Shown here piece after piece: positions 17,003 to 26,378 of a DNA stretch of 64,000 bases. The stretch covers positions 1-64,000 of the forward strand of contig CAJUOU010000004.1 in NCBI GenBank assembly GCA_910588545.1, written 5' to 3'. The DNA comes from an uncultured Christensenellaceae bacterium (GTDB lineage: Bacteria > Bacillota > Clostridia > Christensenellales > UBA3700). Both the position numbers and the translations under genes were made by a program. Positions within the stretch are counted from its first letter, which is position 1; the number at the start of each line of letters is the position of its first letter. The notes below the pieces were generated by a model. The model was not told the DNA's origin. It saw only the letters and a program-made list of their open reading frames with translations, and did not search any database.

Positions 17003-17616
17003 AGTCAAGCCTCCTTAAAATTCTATTACTAGTTTTATAAACCTAAAACTTTTTTTTATACATAAAACTTTTTTAATAAGTTTTTATACTTCTACTAATT
17101 TAATATATTTTACTTTTATATTTTTTATGCAAAAAAATTTACCCTTCACATTTAAGCAAAGGGCGTAATTTTGTATTATGTATATTTTTAGACTTTGATT
17201 TATTAATTTATCAATTTACAATAACTATGTGTTATACATAACTTTTGACATTCCGATTTTGTTCTATCAAGTTAGAAATATAATTTCCTTACTTAAAAAA
17301 TATAATCTTTAGCTGTTTAAAACAATCTGTAATAATTAAGCTTTTTATACAACTTATTCTCTCAATTAACTATTTTTAAACATTTAAATATTGATATAAA
17401 TAAAATATTCCTTTATATGATTTAAGCTTATTATTTAATTGCACAAATTCCTATATATATTTATAAAGTTAAGTTATACAAACTATAATATATCTCGAAT
17501 AAATAACAAAATATTAAACAATTATCAAACTAACCATCAGTGATTATAATTAATAGTTTTACAAATGAAAACAACTGCACTTTAAGCCAGGCGATATAAC
17601 TTTTATTTATAACACA
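17003..17616. other. AT-rich intergenic region
   Basis: About 610 nt without a credible gene. A weak hairpin (ACCCTT...AAGGG, about 17141-17165) with a flanking T run on the minus strand might end a transcript from the nucleosidase gene or an unseen small RNA. Nothing else is supported. Confidence 0.45.
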
Positions 17617-18318
17617 TTAGCATAGATAATCAAGCAATTTTTTTATTGCATCAACATAAAACGTAACTCCGGCATCAATAGTTGCACTAAAATCTTCATT
17701 TGCATTTTCATCTGCACTATCGGATACAGCTTTTATCATTAAAAACGGTACACCATGGTTACGGCATGCAAAATAAATACCTGCGCTCTCCATATCACAG
17801 ATTTCCCCACCAAAATGGTTTATAAGCCAATCTCTTAAATCGTTATCATCAACAAATTTATCTCCGGATACAATACGAACTACCTTTTTCTTGCCGATTA
17901 CTTTTTGTGCGATTTCAATCATATTTTTATCTGCTTCGAATACAAAACTATCCATTTGGAATAAATATTTGCCTGCCATATCCTTGTTTTTATAGCTTGT
18001 GGTAAAATCGTGGTGGACAATTTCTCCAACATACACCACTCCTCCGCAATTTAAATCGGAAGACAAGCTACCAACAACGCCAAAATTCAATATCACATCT
18101 ACATTAAACTGTAAAATAAGCATTTGTGTTGATAAAGCAGCAGAGATTTCTCCTACACCACTATCCGCCATAAACAATTTACAACCATTATAATTAAATT
18201 CTGTTACTTTTATCTGTCCAAATTCATATTTTTTTATAGGTTTTCCAAAATTTTTTATCACATATTCCTGTTCTTCAATTAAAGCAACTACCATACCTAT
18301 TCTTTTAACATTTTTCAT
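17617..18318 (-). CDS. mtnN: 5'-methylthioadenosine/S-adenosylhomocysteine nucleosidase
   Basis: 233 residues from the ATG at 18318 (GAGGTG site). Family signs: start RIGMVVALIEEQEYV, NFGVVGSL (base and ribose site), GDKFVDD, and the catalytic region CDMESAGIYFACRNHGVPFL with the nucleobase-side VSDSAD. It cleaves MTA and SAH to adenine and the thioribose product, in methionine salvage and methylation-product disposal. It is the last gene before the origin region, reading away from it. Its promoter must lie in the origin-proximal intergenic DNA. Confidence 0.9.
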   Translation of the reverse strand: MKNVKRIGMVVALIEEQEYVIKNFGKPIKKYEFGQIKVTEFNYNGCKLFMADSGVGEISAALSTQMLILQFNVDVILNFGVVGSLSSDLNCGGVVYVGEIVHHDFTTSYKNKDMAGKYLFQMDSFVFEADKNMIEIAQKVIGKKKVVRIVSGDKFVDDNDLRDWLINHFGGEICDMESAGIYFACRNHGVPFLMIKAVSDSADENANEDFSATIDAGVTFYVDAIKKLLDYLC

Positions 18319-18409
18319 AAGCACCTCACTATTGATACTATTATACACATAAAACTAAAAAAAGTCAAACCAAGTAACGTGAGCTGAACCATAACCTAAA
18401 CAATTATAA

Positions 18410-18735
18410 GTAAAAAATTTAATTTATATTTTTTCAATAATTGAAATATATTTTTCATAAATTTTTCAATTTATAAAATTAAAATTTAAGTATTTTTTAC
18501 AATCTACTATGCGTAATATTAAAATTTCTTTATTTATGAGGATAAATTGGCTAAATTGTGGATAAACACGTTAAAATCAGGTTAGTTATCCACATTTTGC
18601 CTAAGTTATCCACAATTTTATGTAAAAAATATTACATATAAACTAGCGTTTTATAACTTATAGTTATTATATTTAATTTTTATTCACATTTCTCAGCATA
18701 GAATGTGGATAAATCTGTGTATATGTGGATAAAAA
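18410..18735. other. Putative oriC: DnaA-box cluster with AT-rich element
   Basis: Six matches to TTATNCACA: 18557-18565 (-), 18586-18594 (+), 18606-18614 (+), 18680-18688 (+, TTATTCACA), 18704-18712 (-) and 18724-18732 (-). Five are the exact TTATCCACA form. A very AT-rich stretch (18410-18515) lies directly beside them and could be the unwinding element. Genes on both sides point away from this region. The cluster is about 15 kb from the dnaA gene. Confidence 0.75.
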
Positions 18736-19012
18736 AAGCAAAATAAAGCACATAATACTTGTTTTTCAACAATATTACCCGCTAATAGTAGTAAAATTAG
18801 CAAATATTGCATAAATGATATATATTTTTGATTTTGCACTGTTACACTCTAAACGCTGCTCCTTTAATACCTTTATTATACGCAATAAGTTTTGTAATGT
18901 TTTTATGATATTGGCCGCCTTAAAGCAACATTTTTATTAATTTACTTTAAAATCATTTGTCAAACTATATTATTCAATGTATTTGAGTACATTAAAGTCA
19001 TTTTTTTACAAA

Positions 19013-19028
19013 TGTTTCACATGAAACA
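19013..19028. promoter_or_regulatory. parS site 1
   Basis: TGTTTCACATGAAACA, one mismatch to the parS consensus TGTTTCACGTGAAACA and flanked by A/T to extend the palindrome. It would be a binding site for the ParB encoded at 29020. Confidence 0.85.
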
Positions 19029-19682
19029 TAACAATATGTTATACAAAATCTTCTTTATATAACTAATAAAATATCTTATACAGTTACCAATAATCCATGC
19101 TTTCATATTTGCTAATTATTAATACGTTATCAAATAATTATGTACATTTCCAATATAAACTACAGTAATCATTACTATACTACTTTAAAAAATCTAATTA
19201 CCAAGCAAAACACTGCCTTAAAACAAAAAAAAGCACCTCGCACATATATTTACAAATGATAACGCAGCGATACACTGATTAAAAATATAAAACTTTATAA
19301 ATATAGCTACATAAATTAAAAAACTCGCCACACAAAACACAAAACGCCTCTCATGTTCGTACAGCAATCCAATCATTCAAATATACTCCAACATATTTAC
19401 AAATACAACCACTATTTAGCATAAAACTAACCATCCAACGACAGAACTAATTAAAAAACAATACAAACTAGAAAAAAATGGACCTCTAGCAACAAAACAA
19501 TAAAAAATGCGCATCCTTAATAGATTTCATACAAAAAAAAACATTTACACAATTCAAAAAATGAATGTAAAAAATAATAAAGAACCCAATTAATTATACA
19601 CAGGCAATTATCCACCTGTACAACCACTAAAAACACACCTCTTAGGATTGAAAACAAAAAAATTCAAAGTATTAATAAACAA

Positions 19683-19698
19683 TGTTTCACATGAAACA
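19683..19698. promoter_or_regulatory. parS site 2
   Basis: Second copy of TGTTTCACATGAAACA, identical over 16 bp to site 1 and in the same orientation. Confidence 0.85.
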
Positions 19699-20572
19699 TA
19701 ACTATTAGTTATATAACAATACTTTATCGCATAATAATTATTCTAATTAACAAAATAAACACCCTTGCCTTTTATACGACAAAAAAAACACCATTCCAAT
19801 CACAAATACACTTTAATTGCTTTACACAACACCAAGAACAAGAAAAAGAATAAAAAGTGTTTTATCAAGTTATTCCAACACAATATTACTGACAAATTTT
19901 AATACCATACCTAACAAACTGCTCAACATAAATTTAAACACGCCATCAAACCGTTTTATAACATACACATAAAAAACTCGCCCCAAATCCATTCTTCAAA
20001 AACAGCGAATTTTACGTCTTTTTATACTACAGCAAAACATTAAACAAAAGCAAACATTTGGCTCCATGCTACATTTAAAACCAATACTCGAGCACCACAC
20101 AAACTGCGTTCCATATAAATATATCACAATCAAAATTATACAAATCACACGATTTATACGTAAACAAATACAAAAAAAAGTGACGACACTTAAGAGAATT
20201 AATAAGCAGCACTTTATAAAAACCCACAATTAATACAATATATCAATCATATTAAAACCAACCATTATAAATATAGATGGCAAGCCAAATACCTTATTCT
20301 CAGATAATAAACAAGCACTATATATAAACACAACACAAACAATAATACAAACAAGAAACCAACATCCCACATAACAAAAAAATATTTAACCGATTACCAA
20401 GCACAATCTTACATTACCCACTAAAAAGCAAACACTATTTATACCATATATAAAAACAAATCGCTTTTATTGTTAATTTGCCACACAAAACAAACGCATG
20501 GAATCAAAACTTTTCATCAACATACTACCCATTAAAACAAACATACGATATAATACTTTATATTAACACAAA

Positions 20573-20588
20573 TGTTTCATGTGAAACA
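20573..20588. promoter_or_regulatory. parS site 3
   Basis: TGTTTCATGTGAAACA, the reverse complement of sites 1 and 2. Confidence 0.85.
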
Positions 20589-20844
20589 TAAAACTCTTTG
20601 TTTTACAAAAAATCAAATCCAACACCATCATCTCGCACCAAACCACAAAAAAATCTTTCAAACAACGCGCTCGAGCAACCAATGCACAAATAAACATTGT
20701 AAAACAATAACACATCAACAAACAAAAAAACAACAACAATTACAACAAATATTTTATTGGAGCTTTAAAAAAACAACTGACCACAACAAGCATCGCCTCA
20801 AACATTACAAAAAAAATGTTTTCTCTTTAAATAAACTTACTTTT

Positions 20845-20860
20845 TGTTTCACGTGAAACA
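20845..20860. promoter_or_regulatory. parS site 4, perfect consensus
   Basis: TGTTTCACGTGAAACA, an exact consensus palindrome. It coincides within about 20 nt with the strand-composition switch. Confidence 0.92.
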
Positions 20861-21304
20861 CCGTTAGTTTTATTGTATAACTTAAAGTTTTTTTTTATTG
20901 TAGTTATTACTATTTTTTTCTTTTTGTACTACAAATATCAGATATTTTTGTGCAAACAGGGTTGTTTTTATGAATATAAGTATTTTTGGAAGTATTTTTT
21001 ATATCGATACTTGTATTTGTCCAGCATTACAATCTTTCTTTGTTAATTCCTTAGTGCTATCAATAGATTTTTTCATTATTACTCAATTTTTATTCGTTTT
21101 TTCTATTTTTTAGCGACTAAATCGCCATATTATTTTATTTAGTTTTTGTGAAATAAAATATTGTTTATCGTGAAACTTTTTTAGACTAAGCATGGCTTAA
21201 TTGTTAACAAATTAGCATTTTTTAGCAATTATCTTTCTTGTTTTTATAATCAACTTATATAATTTTTGTAAAAATTTTCCTTTGTCCGATATTTTAAAAT
21301 TGTA

Positions 21305-21327
21305 TGTTTCACGGGTTTTGTGAAACA
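21305..21327. repeat. Split parS-like inverted repeat
   Basis: TGTTTCAC-7 nt-GTGAAACA: the two perfect parS half-sites are separated by GGGTTTT. It could be a degenerate or expanded site, or a hairpin followed by a T run. Confidence 0.5.
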
Positions 21328-21855
21328 TTTTTTTGTTTTTTTTGCTTATTTTCTTTCCTATGCGTTTTTACAGGTTTTTTACTATTTTTTGCCCTTTCTT
21401 GTTATGTTTTTTCGTGTTTTTTTGTAATTTTCTCTACTTCCCCACGTTTTTATGCTTTATATTGCGTTTCTTTCATTACAAATATTACCTTATTGCAAAA
21501 AATTGTTCGAATATAATATTGCAGAGCTTATACTCAAAAAAATTAACTGTTTTCATTTAAAAAACTATCTCCTGCATTTTCAGTTCAAATTGTATTTCAA
21601 ATATATTTGCAACTTTTTAGTTCAATATATCTTTGCTTTTACAATTTTGGTATTAGCTGTTTCATTATTAAACTTATTTTATGTACAAATTTATAGATAA
21701 TCTTCTTAATATTACTGTTTTTGTTAAGTTTCTCAGCATATTTCATCGCCAGCGCCTCCGCAGAGTTGAAAATGTATTACACTTTCACTGTTACTTTTTT
21801 TGCTTATGTTTTTTTGTTTTTAATAATATTAATATATAAAATTATCTTTAATCGG

Positions 21856-21884
21856 TTGACTTAACTTTTTTTTTAATATATAAT
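21856..21884 (+). promoter_or_regulatory. Promoter of rpmH
   Basis: TTGACT, 17-nt spacer, TATAAT, about 120 nt before the rpmH start. Confidence 0.75.
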
Positions 21885-22003
21885 AATATCGAAATTGTGT
21901 AATTTTGATGTTAAATAAACAATATTTAAAATTTAAATTTTGGCACTTATTTGCAACTAATTACATCCACCAATTAGATTATAACAAAAGTGAGGATAGA
22001 AAT

Positions 22004-22138
22004 ATGAAAAGAACTTATCAACCTAAAAAAAGACAAAGAAGCAAAGTTCACGGCTTCAGAAAAAGAATGGCATCTGCTTCCGGTCGTAATGTAATCAAAA
22101 GAAGAAGAAACAAGGGCAGAGCCAGACTTTCTGCATAA
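22004..22138 (+). CDS. rpmH: Ribosomal protein L34
   Basis: 44 residues, MKRTYQPKKRQRSKVHGFRK and so on, the highly conserved bacterial bL34. The ATG at 22004 has a GAGGA site; the open frame extends upstream to 21905, but L34 never carries such an extension. It is part of the large ribosomal subunit. It is the first gene of the conserved rpmH-rnpA-yidD-yidC-jag-mnmE-mnmG-rsmG order and reads away from the putative origin. Confidence 0.97.
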   Translation: MKRTYQPKKRQRSKVHGFRKRMASASGRNVIKRRRNKGRARLSA

Positions 22139-22182
22139 TCTTAAGGCAAACTGCCTTAAAGGATGAACGATTTCATCATTTT

Positions 22183-22206
22183 AGGCTGATTTTTCAGCCT
22201 TTTTTG
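22183..22206 (+). terminator. Terminator/attenuator between rpmH and rnpA
   Basis: AGGCTGA-TTTT-TCAGCCT stem followed by TTTTT. A smaller hairpin (TTAAGGCA/TGCCTTAA) lies at about 22141-22158. This would let L34 be made in excess over RnpA. Confidence 0.8.
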
Positions 22207-22296
22207 ATAAATTGTTAATTGTAAAAACGCGATTTATTTTATTTGTTTTAAAATATTTCTGCATTATTTATTTGCATACGCTGCCTTGGAGGATAA

Positions 22297-22656
22297 ATGA
22301 ATAAAGTTTACAGGTTAAAATCTTCAAAATCCTTTGAATATATCCATAAGCACGGCAAATCTTATGCAAATACCAATCTTGTATTGATTGTTGCTCCAAC
22401 GAAATTTAACTTGAAAGTTGGGTTTTCCGTAAGTAAAAAATTGGGTAAAGCCGTTGTCCGTAACAAAGTTAAACGTAGACTTCGAGAGGGTTTTAGGCTT
22501 TTAATACCTTATTTGAATACGCATTTTAACTATATGATTATTGCAAGACAAAATGCTGCGGAGTGTGACTATCACGAACTATTGTCATCTATAAAACACT
22601 TGCTTTTAAAGGCAAATTTAGTAGAAAACAAGCAAGATTTAAATAATATCGTTTAA
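22297..22656 (+). CDS. rnpA: Ribonuclease P protein component
   Basis: 119 residues, normal for the family. The conserved RNA-binding signature VRNKVKRRLREGFR is at about 54-67, preceded by KVGFSVSKKLGKA. It binds the RNase P RNA and helps process tRNA 5' ends. ATG with a GGAGG site. The gene for RNase P RNA is not in the window. Confidence 0.95.
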   Translation: MNKVYRLKSSKSFEYIHKHGKSYANTNLVLIVAPTKFNLKVGFSVSKKLGKAVVRNKVKRRLREGFRLLIPYLNTHFNYMIIARQNAAECDYHELLSSIKHLLLKANLVENKQDLNNIV

Positions 22657-22751
22657 TTTTTTATTATCTTTTAAGATTTTAGCTAAAAATCAACAAATTT
22701 TGAAAGCAAAATCATTTATTACAATTTAATATTTGATTATAAAATAAAAAA

Positions 22752-23003
22752 ATGAAAATAATTAAAAAAGCATTTATTGCACCGGTTAAGTATTATAAAT
22801 ATTGTCTTAATCCTCTATTGCCCAATAACTGTAGATATACTCCGTCTTGTTCGGCCTATATGCAACAAGCAATTAACAAAAGAGGAGTTGTTAGCGGCAT
22901 AATTTTGGGGGCATATCGTATTTTAAGATGCAACCCTTTCAGCAAAGGTGGATTTGACCCGGTAAAAAATAACTATAAAGGAAAAGCTAAGTGGCTATTA
23001 TGA
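22752..23003 (+). CDS. yidD: Membrane protein insertion efficiency factor YidD
   Basis: 83 residues with the family pattern: NPLLPNNCRYTPSCSAYMQQ followed by AI, then GAYRILRCNPFSKGGFDPV. It is a small membrane-associated protein helping YidC-dependent insertion. Its stop overlaps the likely yidC start (ATGA at 23000-23003), so the two are translationally coupled. No strong ribosome site is visible upstream of its own ATG. Confidence 0.93.
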   Translation: MKIIKKAFIAPVKYYKYCLNPLLPNNCRYTPSCSAYMQQAINKRGVVSGIILGAYRILRCNPFSKGGFDPVKNNYKGKAKWLL

Positions 23004-23992
23004 TGGATTTTATATCTTTACTCTCTGCCATGCCCGAGCACACCAACTTTATTGCAAAATTTATTGAAATTTTAAATAATGGTATTGGAAATTTCGGTGT
23101 AACGGTTATTGTATTTACGCTAATATTTAAAATTGCGTTGCTACCTTTGGATATGTGGCAAAAATTTTCAATGCGTAAACAAAGCAAAAATATGGAGAGA
23201 TTACGTCCACAACTTGAAAAATTAGAAAAACAGTATGCAAATAAACCCGACATTTTAAAACAAAAACAAGCGGAACTTCAAAAAGGACAAATGGGCAGTA
23301 TGTTCGGCTCATGTCTTCCTATGATAGTTACAATGGTTGTTTTCTTTGTAGTTTTAGGCGGATTTAATGATTTTATACGTGTTCAAAACGAGCAAATTGT
23401 ATACAAAATTGCATTAGAATATAACGCTGCTATCAGTAACGGTACTCCTTTGACTGCCGAGTATATAGCAAGCTTATATCAACCGGAAAGCTTTTTGTGG
23501 ATAAAAAATATTTATATGCCGGATACTTGGAGCGCGGTTATTCCTACTATGGAGCAATATGTGGGTAGTGGTATGGGTGCACTTAACGCAACACGTCCGG
23601 ATATTGCCAATATCCCTAATTGGTACGAAACTTTAATCGGACCTGCTGCTAACGCTTGGAACAAAACCGGATTTTTTAATATGGCTAAATGGAATGGTTA
23701 TTTGATTTTACCAATATTATCTATTATCACTTCTATTTTAAGTGCCAAACTTTTGGGTACATCTCAAGCAAACACCGCTGTCGGAACAAAAGAACAACAA
23801 AAGTCCGCACAAAAAACTCAAAAATTTATGAATTATTTAATGCCTATAATGTTTGGTGTATTTTCATTATTCTATTCGTCGGCATTTGCATTATATATCT
23901 TTATCAGCTCACTTTTCTCTACTTTATTTAACTTAATATTTAATTTGGTAAGTAAAAATATAGATAAAAAGAAAGCTGAAATTGTTGCATAA
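23000..23992 (+). CDS. yidC: Membrane protein insertase YidC/SpoIIIJ
   Basis: About 330 residues. The ATG at 23000 overlaps the yidD stop; a GTG at 22991 and an ATG at 23003 are alternatives. It has hydrophobic segments near 22-42 (GVTVIVFTLIFKIALLPLD), 100-120 and in the last 100 residues, with the cytoplasmic loop RKQSKNMERLRPQLEKLEKQ. No lipoprotein signal is visible, unlike many Gram-positive YidC proteins. It inserts proteins into the membrane. In spore formers one paralogue (SpoIIIJ) is needed for forespore development. Confidence 0.92.
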   Translation: MMDFISLLSAMPEHTNFIAKFIEILNNGIGNFGVTVIVFTLIFKIALLPLDMWQKFSMRKQSKNMERLRPQLEKLEKQYANKPDILKQKQAELQKGQMGSMFGSCLPMIVTMVVFFVVLGGFNDFIRVQNEQIVYKIALEYNAAISNGTPLTAEYIASLYQPESFLWIKNIYMPDTWSAVIPTMEQYVGSGMGALNATRPDIANIPNWYETLIGPAANAWNKTGFFNMAKWNGYLILPILSIITSILSAKLLGTSQANTAVGTKEQQKSAQKTQKFMNYLMPIMFGVFSLFYSSAFALYIFISSLFSTLFNLIFNLVSKNIDKKKAEIVA

Positions 23993-24006
23993 TAAAAGGA
24001 GAAAAT

Positions 24007-24777
24007 ATGGAATTTAGAGCAAAGACTGTGGAAGAAGCCATTGAAATCGGATTAAGCGAGCTAAATATTTCTAAAGACGATGCAGAGATAGAAATCCTAC
24101 AAAAATCGGGACTTCTAAAAAAAGCTGTAGTAAATATCGAAAAAAAAGTTTATACAAAAGCTACCACCGAGGATATTGAGGAAAGCATTTTAAATACCAA
24201 TGAAACGCCTGAAAAACCAATAAAAAAATTACACGAGAGCGATATGCCCGTTGTCAATTTTTTGACTGAACTACTTGGAAATATGGGGCTTGACTGTGAG
24301 CTTGACTGCAAATCGAATAGAGATCTTTTGCATATAGTTATCAAAGGAAACGACACAAACCTTGCTATCGGCTATCGTGGCGAAACATTGGACAGCTTGC
24401 AATATTTATGCCTACTTGTAGCAAACAAAACTACAAGATTTAAAAAGAGACTTATAATCGATGCGGAAGGCTACCGCGAAATGCGTGCTCAAACTTTGTC
24501 TGAGCTATCTATGAAACTTGCCAAGAAGGTAGCTAAAACAGGCACTAGTATAGAACTTGAGCCTATGAATCCGTTTGAGAGAAGAGTTATTCATACAACT
24601 CTACAAGACGATAAATTTGTCACTACTTCCAGCGAGGGAGAAGAGCCAAACAGATATGTTGTAATTTCGCCTATTAAAAAAGAAACTAATATGTATGATA
24701 GCGAATCAAAAAACAATTTTAAAAAATACGGTACCGGTAAAACACGTTCTTTCGGACAAAAAAATAAAAGATTTTAA
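24007..24777 (+). CDS. jag: RNA-binding protein Jag/KhpB
   Basis: 256 residues with an N-terminal Jag_N domain (MEFRAKTVEEAIEIGLSELN), a linker, a KH domain with the loop IGYRGETLDSLQYL and a C-terminal R3H domain (MNPFERRVIHTTLQ followed by D, then EEPNRYVVISP). It binds RNA, usually with KhpA, and influences cell division and morphology. It lies 14 nt after yidC, the standard spoIIIJ-jag pairing. The C-terminal tail is basic and low-complexity. Confidence 0.93.
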   Translation: MEFRAKTVEEAIEIGLSELNISKDDAEIEILQKSGLLKKAVVNIEKKVYTKATTEDIEESILNTNETPEKPIKKLHESDMPVVNFLTELLGNMGLDCELDCKSNRDLLHIVIKGNDTNLAIGYRGETLDSLQYLCLLVANKTTRFKKRLIIDAEGYREMRAQTLSELSMKLAKKVAKTGTSIELEPMNPFERRVIHTTLQDDKFVTTSSEGEEPNRYVVISPIKKETNMYDSESKNNFKKYGTGKTRSFGQKNKRF

Positions 24778-24789
24778 TTGAAAGTAAAT

Positions 24790-24816
24790 AAAGAGCGTTA
24801 TTTTACGCTCTTTTGC
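24790..24816 (+). terminator. Terminator after jag
   Basis: AAAGAGCGT-TATTTT-ACGCTCTTT stem-loop followed by TTTT. Confidence 0.8.
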
Positions 24817-24914
24817 TTTTTAATTTTTATAATGATTAATATTATTTTTATATTTAATCAATTTTTATACAAAATAAATTAAAAACACAAAAATCTATCG
24901 AAAATCGATACTTT

Positions 24915-24943
24915 TTGCTTAAATAATTGTTTCATTTTATAAT
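24915..24943 (+). promoter_or_regulatory. Promoter of mnmE
   Basis: TTGCTT, 17-nt spacer, TATAAT, with the mnmE ATG 12 nt after the -10. This implies a very short leader that still holds an AAAGGTG ribosome site. Confidence 0.6.
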
Positions 24944-24955
24944 AAAAGGTGTTAA

Positions 24956-26290
24956 ATGTCAAAAACAATCGCAGCAATAGCAACGCCTTTTGGCACGGGA
25001 GCTATCGGTGTCATAAGGCTTAGCGGAGACAATTCCTTAAATATTGCAAATCAAGTTTTCAAATGTAAAAAGCTTGATAGTTTTTGTAATGCTGTGCCTA
25101 ATGTTATGTATTTTGGCAAAGTATGCTGCGGAGAATTTTTTGACGAATGTCTTGCTGTATATTTTAAAGCCCCACATTCCTTTACGGGAGAGGATGTTGT
25201 GGAATTTCAATGTCACGGCGGCATACGTTTGCTTGAGGAGCTACTTAAAAACTTATTAAACAAAGGTGCGACCATTGCAGATAAAGGGGAGTTTACCAAA
25301 AGAGCTTTTTTAAATGGTAAATATTCTTTATCCGAGGCGGAAGGTATTATCGATATGATTAACAGCGAAAATATCGCAAGCCTAAATGCAGGATATAGAC
25401 AATTAAGCGGTAATTTAAACAAAAAAGTTTTAAAACTTGAGGAACAAATATTGGATATTACGGCATCTTTAGAGGCTAGCCTTGATTATCCCGAAGAATT
25501 GGAAGAAGAAGTACGCGAAAATTTGCCGTCAAAACTATCTACTTTGAAAAACGATTTACAAAGCTTGCTTGACAGTGCAAAATACAGCCGTATTGTAAAA
25601 AATGGTATAAATGTTGCTATAATAGGTATGCCTAATATAGGTAAATCCTCATTGCTTAACGCCATTTTAGGCAAAGATAGGGCTATAGTGACCGATATTG
25701 CTGGTACTACACGAGACGTTTTGGAAGAGAGAATAGAAAGAAAAGGTATTTTTATTAATTTTATAGATACCGCTGGTATAAGGAACACTACTGACACAGT
25801 TGAAAAAATTGGTGTAAATAAAGCAAAATCCTGTGCCGAAAATGCAGATATTATTTTGATGATGCTTAATTCTAATAGTAACATAACAAATGAAGAACAA
25901 GCATTGCTTGATAGTTTTAAAGATAAGCCTATAATAAAAATTTATAACAAAATGGATTTGGGAGTTTGTGTAAAAGACGACGATGGTATTTATATAAGTG
26001 CTAAAACAGGAGAAAATGTTGAGCAAATCATAGATGTTATATGTGATAAATTTATAAGCGGTAAAATTGATTCAAGTGGAGATATAATAACTAATATAAG
26101 GCACATAGAATCTTTACAAAACACTTTGAATTTTATAAACAGCGCTTGTTTAAACAGTGAAATTACCCCATCGGAATGTATTTTGATAGATTTAAGAGCC
26201 GCTTATTTAGAGCTTGGAGCTATATCGGGCAATACTGCCAGCGAAGATATAATAGACACTATATTTAGTAAATTTTGCTTGGGAAAATAA
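24956..26290 (+). CDS. mnmE: tRNA modification GTPase MnmE
   Basis: 444 residues. N-terminal formyl-THF-binding domain (IAAIATPFGTGAIGVIRLSG, and FTGEDVVEFQCHGG); GTPase domain with the P-loop GMPNIGKSS, G2 GTTRD, G3 DTAG and G4 NKMD; C-terminal motif FCLGK with the catalytic Cys. With MnmG it forms the complex that modifies U34 of certain tRNAs. The mnmG gene follows after 88 nt. Confidence 0.97.
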   Translation: MSKTIAAIATPFGTGAIGVIRLSGDNSLNIANQVFKCKKLDSFCNAVPNVMYFGKVCCGEFFDECLAVYFKAPHSFTGEDVVEFQCHGGIRLLEELLKNLLNKGATIADKGEFTKRAFLNGKYSLSEAEGIIDMINSENIASLNAGYRQLSGNLNKKVLKLEEQILDITASLEASLDYPEELEEEVRENLPSKLSTLKNDLQSLLDSAKYSRIVKNGINVAIIGMPNIGKSSLLNAILGKDRAIVTDIAGTTRDVLEERIERKGIFINFIDTAGIRNTTDTVEKIGVNKAKSCAENADIILMMLNSNSNITNEEQALLDSFKDKPIIKIYNKMDLGVCVKDDDGIYISAKTGENVEQIIDVICDKFISGKIDSSGDIITNIRHIESLQNTLNFINSACLNSEITPSECILIDLRAAYLELGAISGNTASEDIIDTIFSKFCLGK

Positions 26291-26378
26291 TTTTAATAGC
26301 GATTTTCAATCAATATTTATTAAATTTTACTTTTTAAAATTTGTTTGATTTTAATATTTAAGATATACAAAGGTAGAT

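Larger units (their letters stand above)
18319..22003. other. 3.7-kb gene-free origin/partition region
   Basis: No supported gene in 3.7 kb. It contains six DnaA boxes (18557-18732), four parS sites (19013-20860) and a split parS-like repeat (21305-21327). From about 18.8 to 20.83 kb the plus strand is rich in A and C; from about 20.86 kb it is rich in T and G. By hand count, 20701-20820 has A66/T22 and C25/G7, while 20881-21000 has A31/T65 and C8/G16. Such a switch marks the point where leading and lagging strands exchange. Open frames here are low-complexity and lack ribosome sites. Confidence 0.8.

Noticed and set aside
19996..21700. Open frames in the origin region (e.g. 19996-20229, 20572-20856, 21304-21700)
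   Set aside because: Low-complexity sequences produced by the strong A/C or T/G bias, no ribosome sites, no family resemblance, and one overlaps a parS site.
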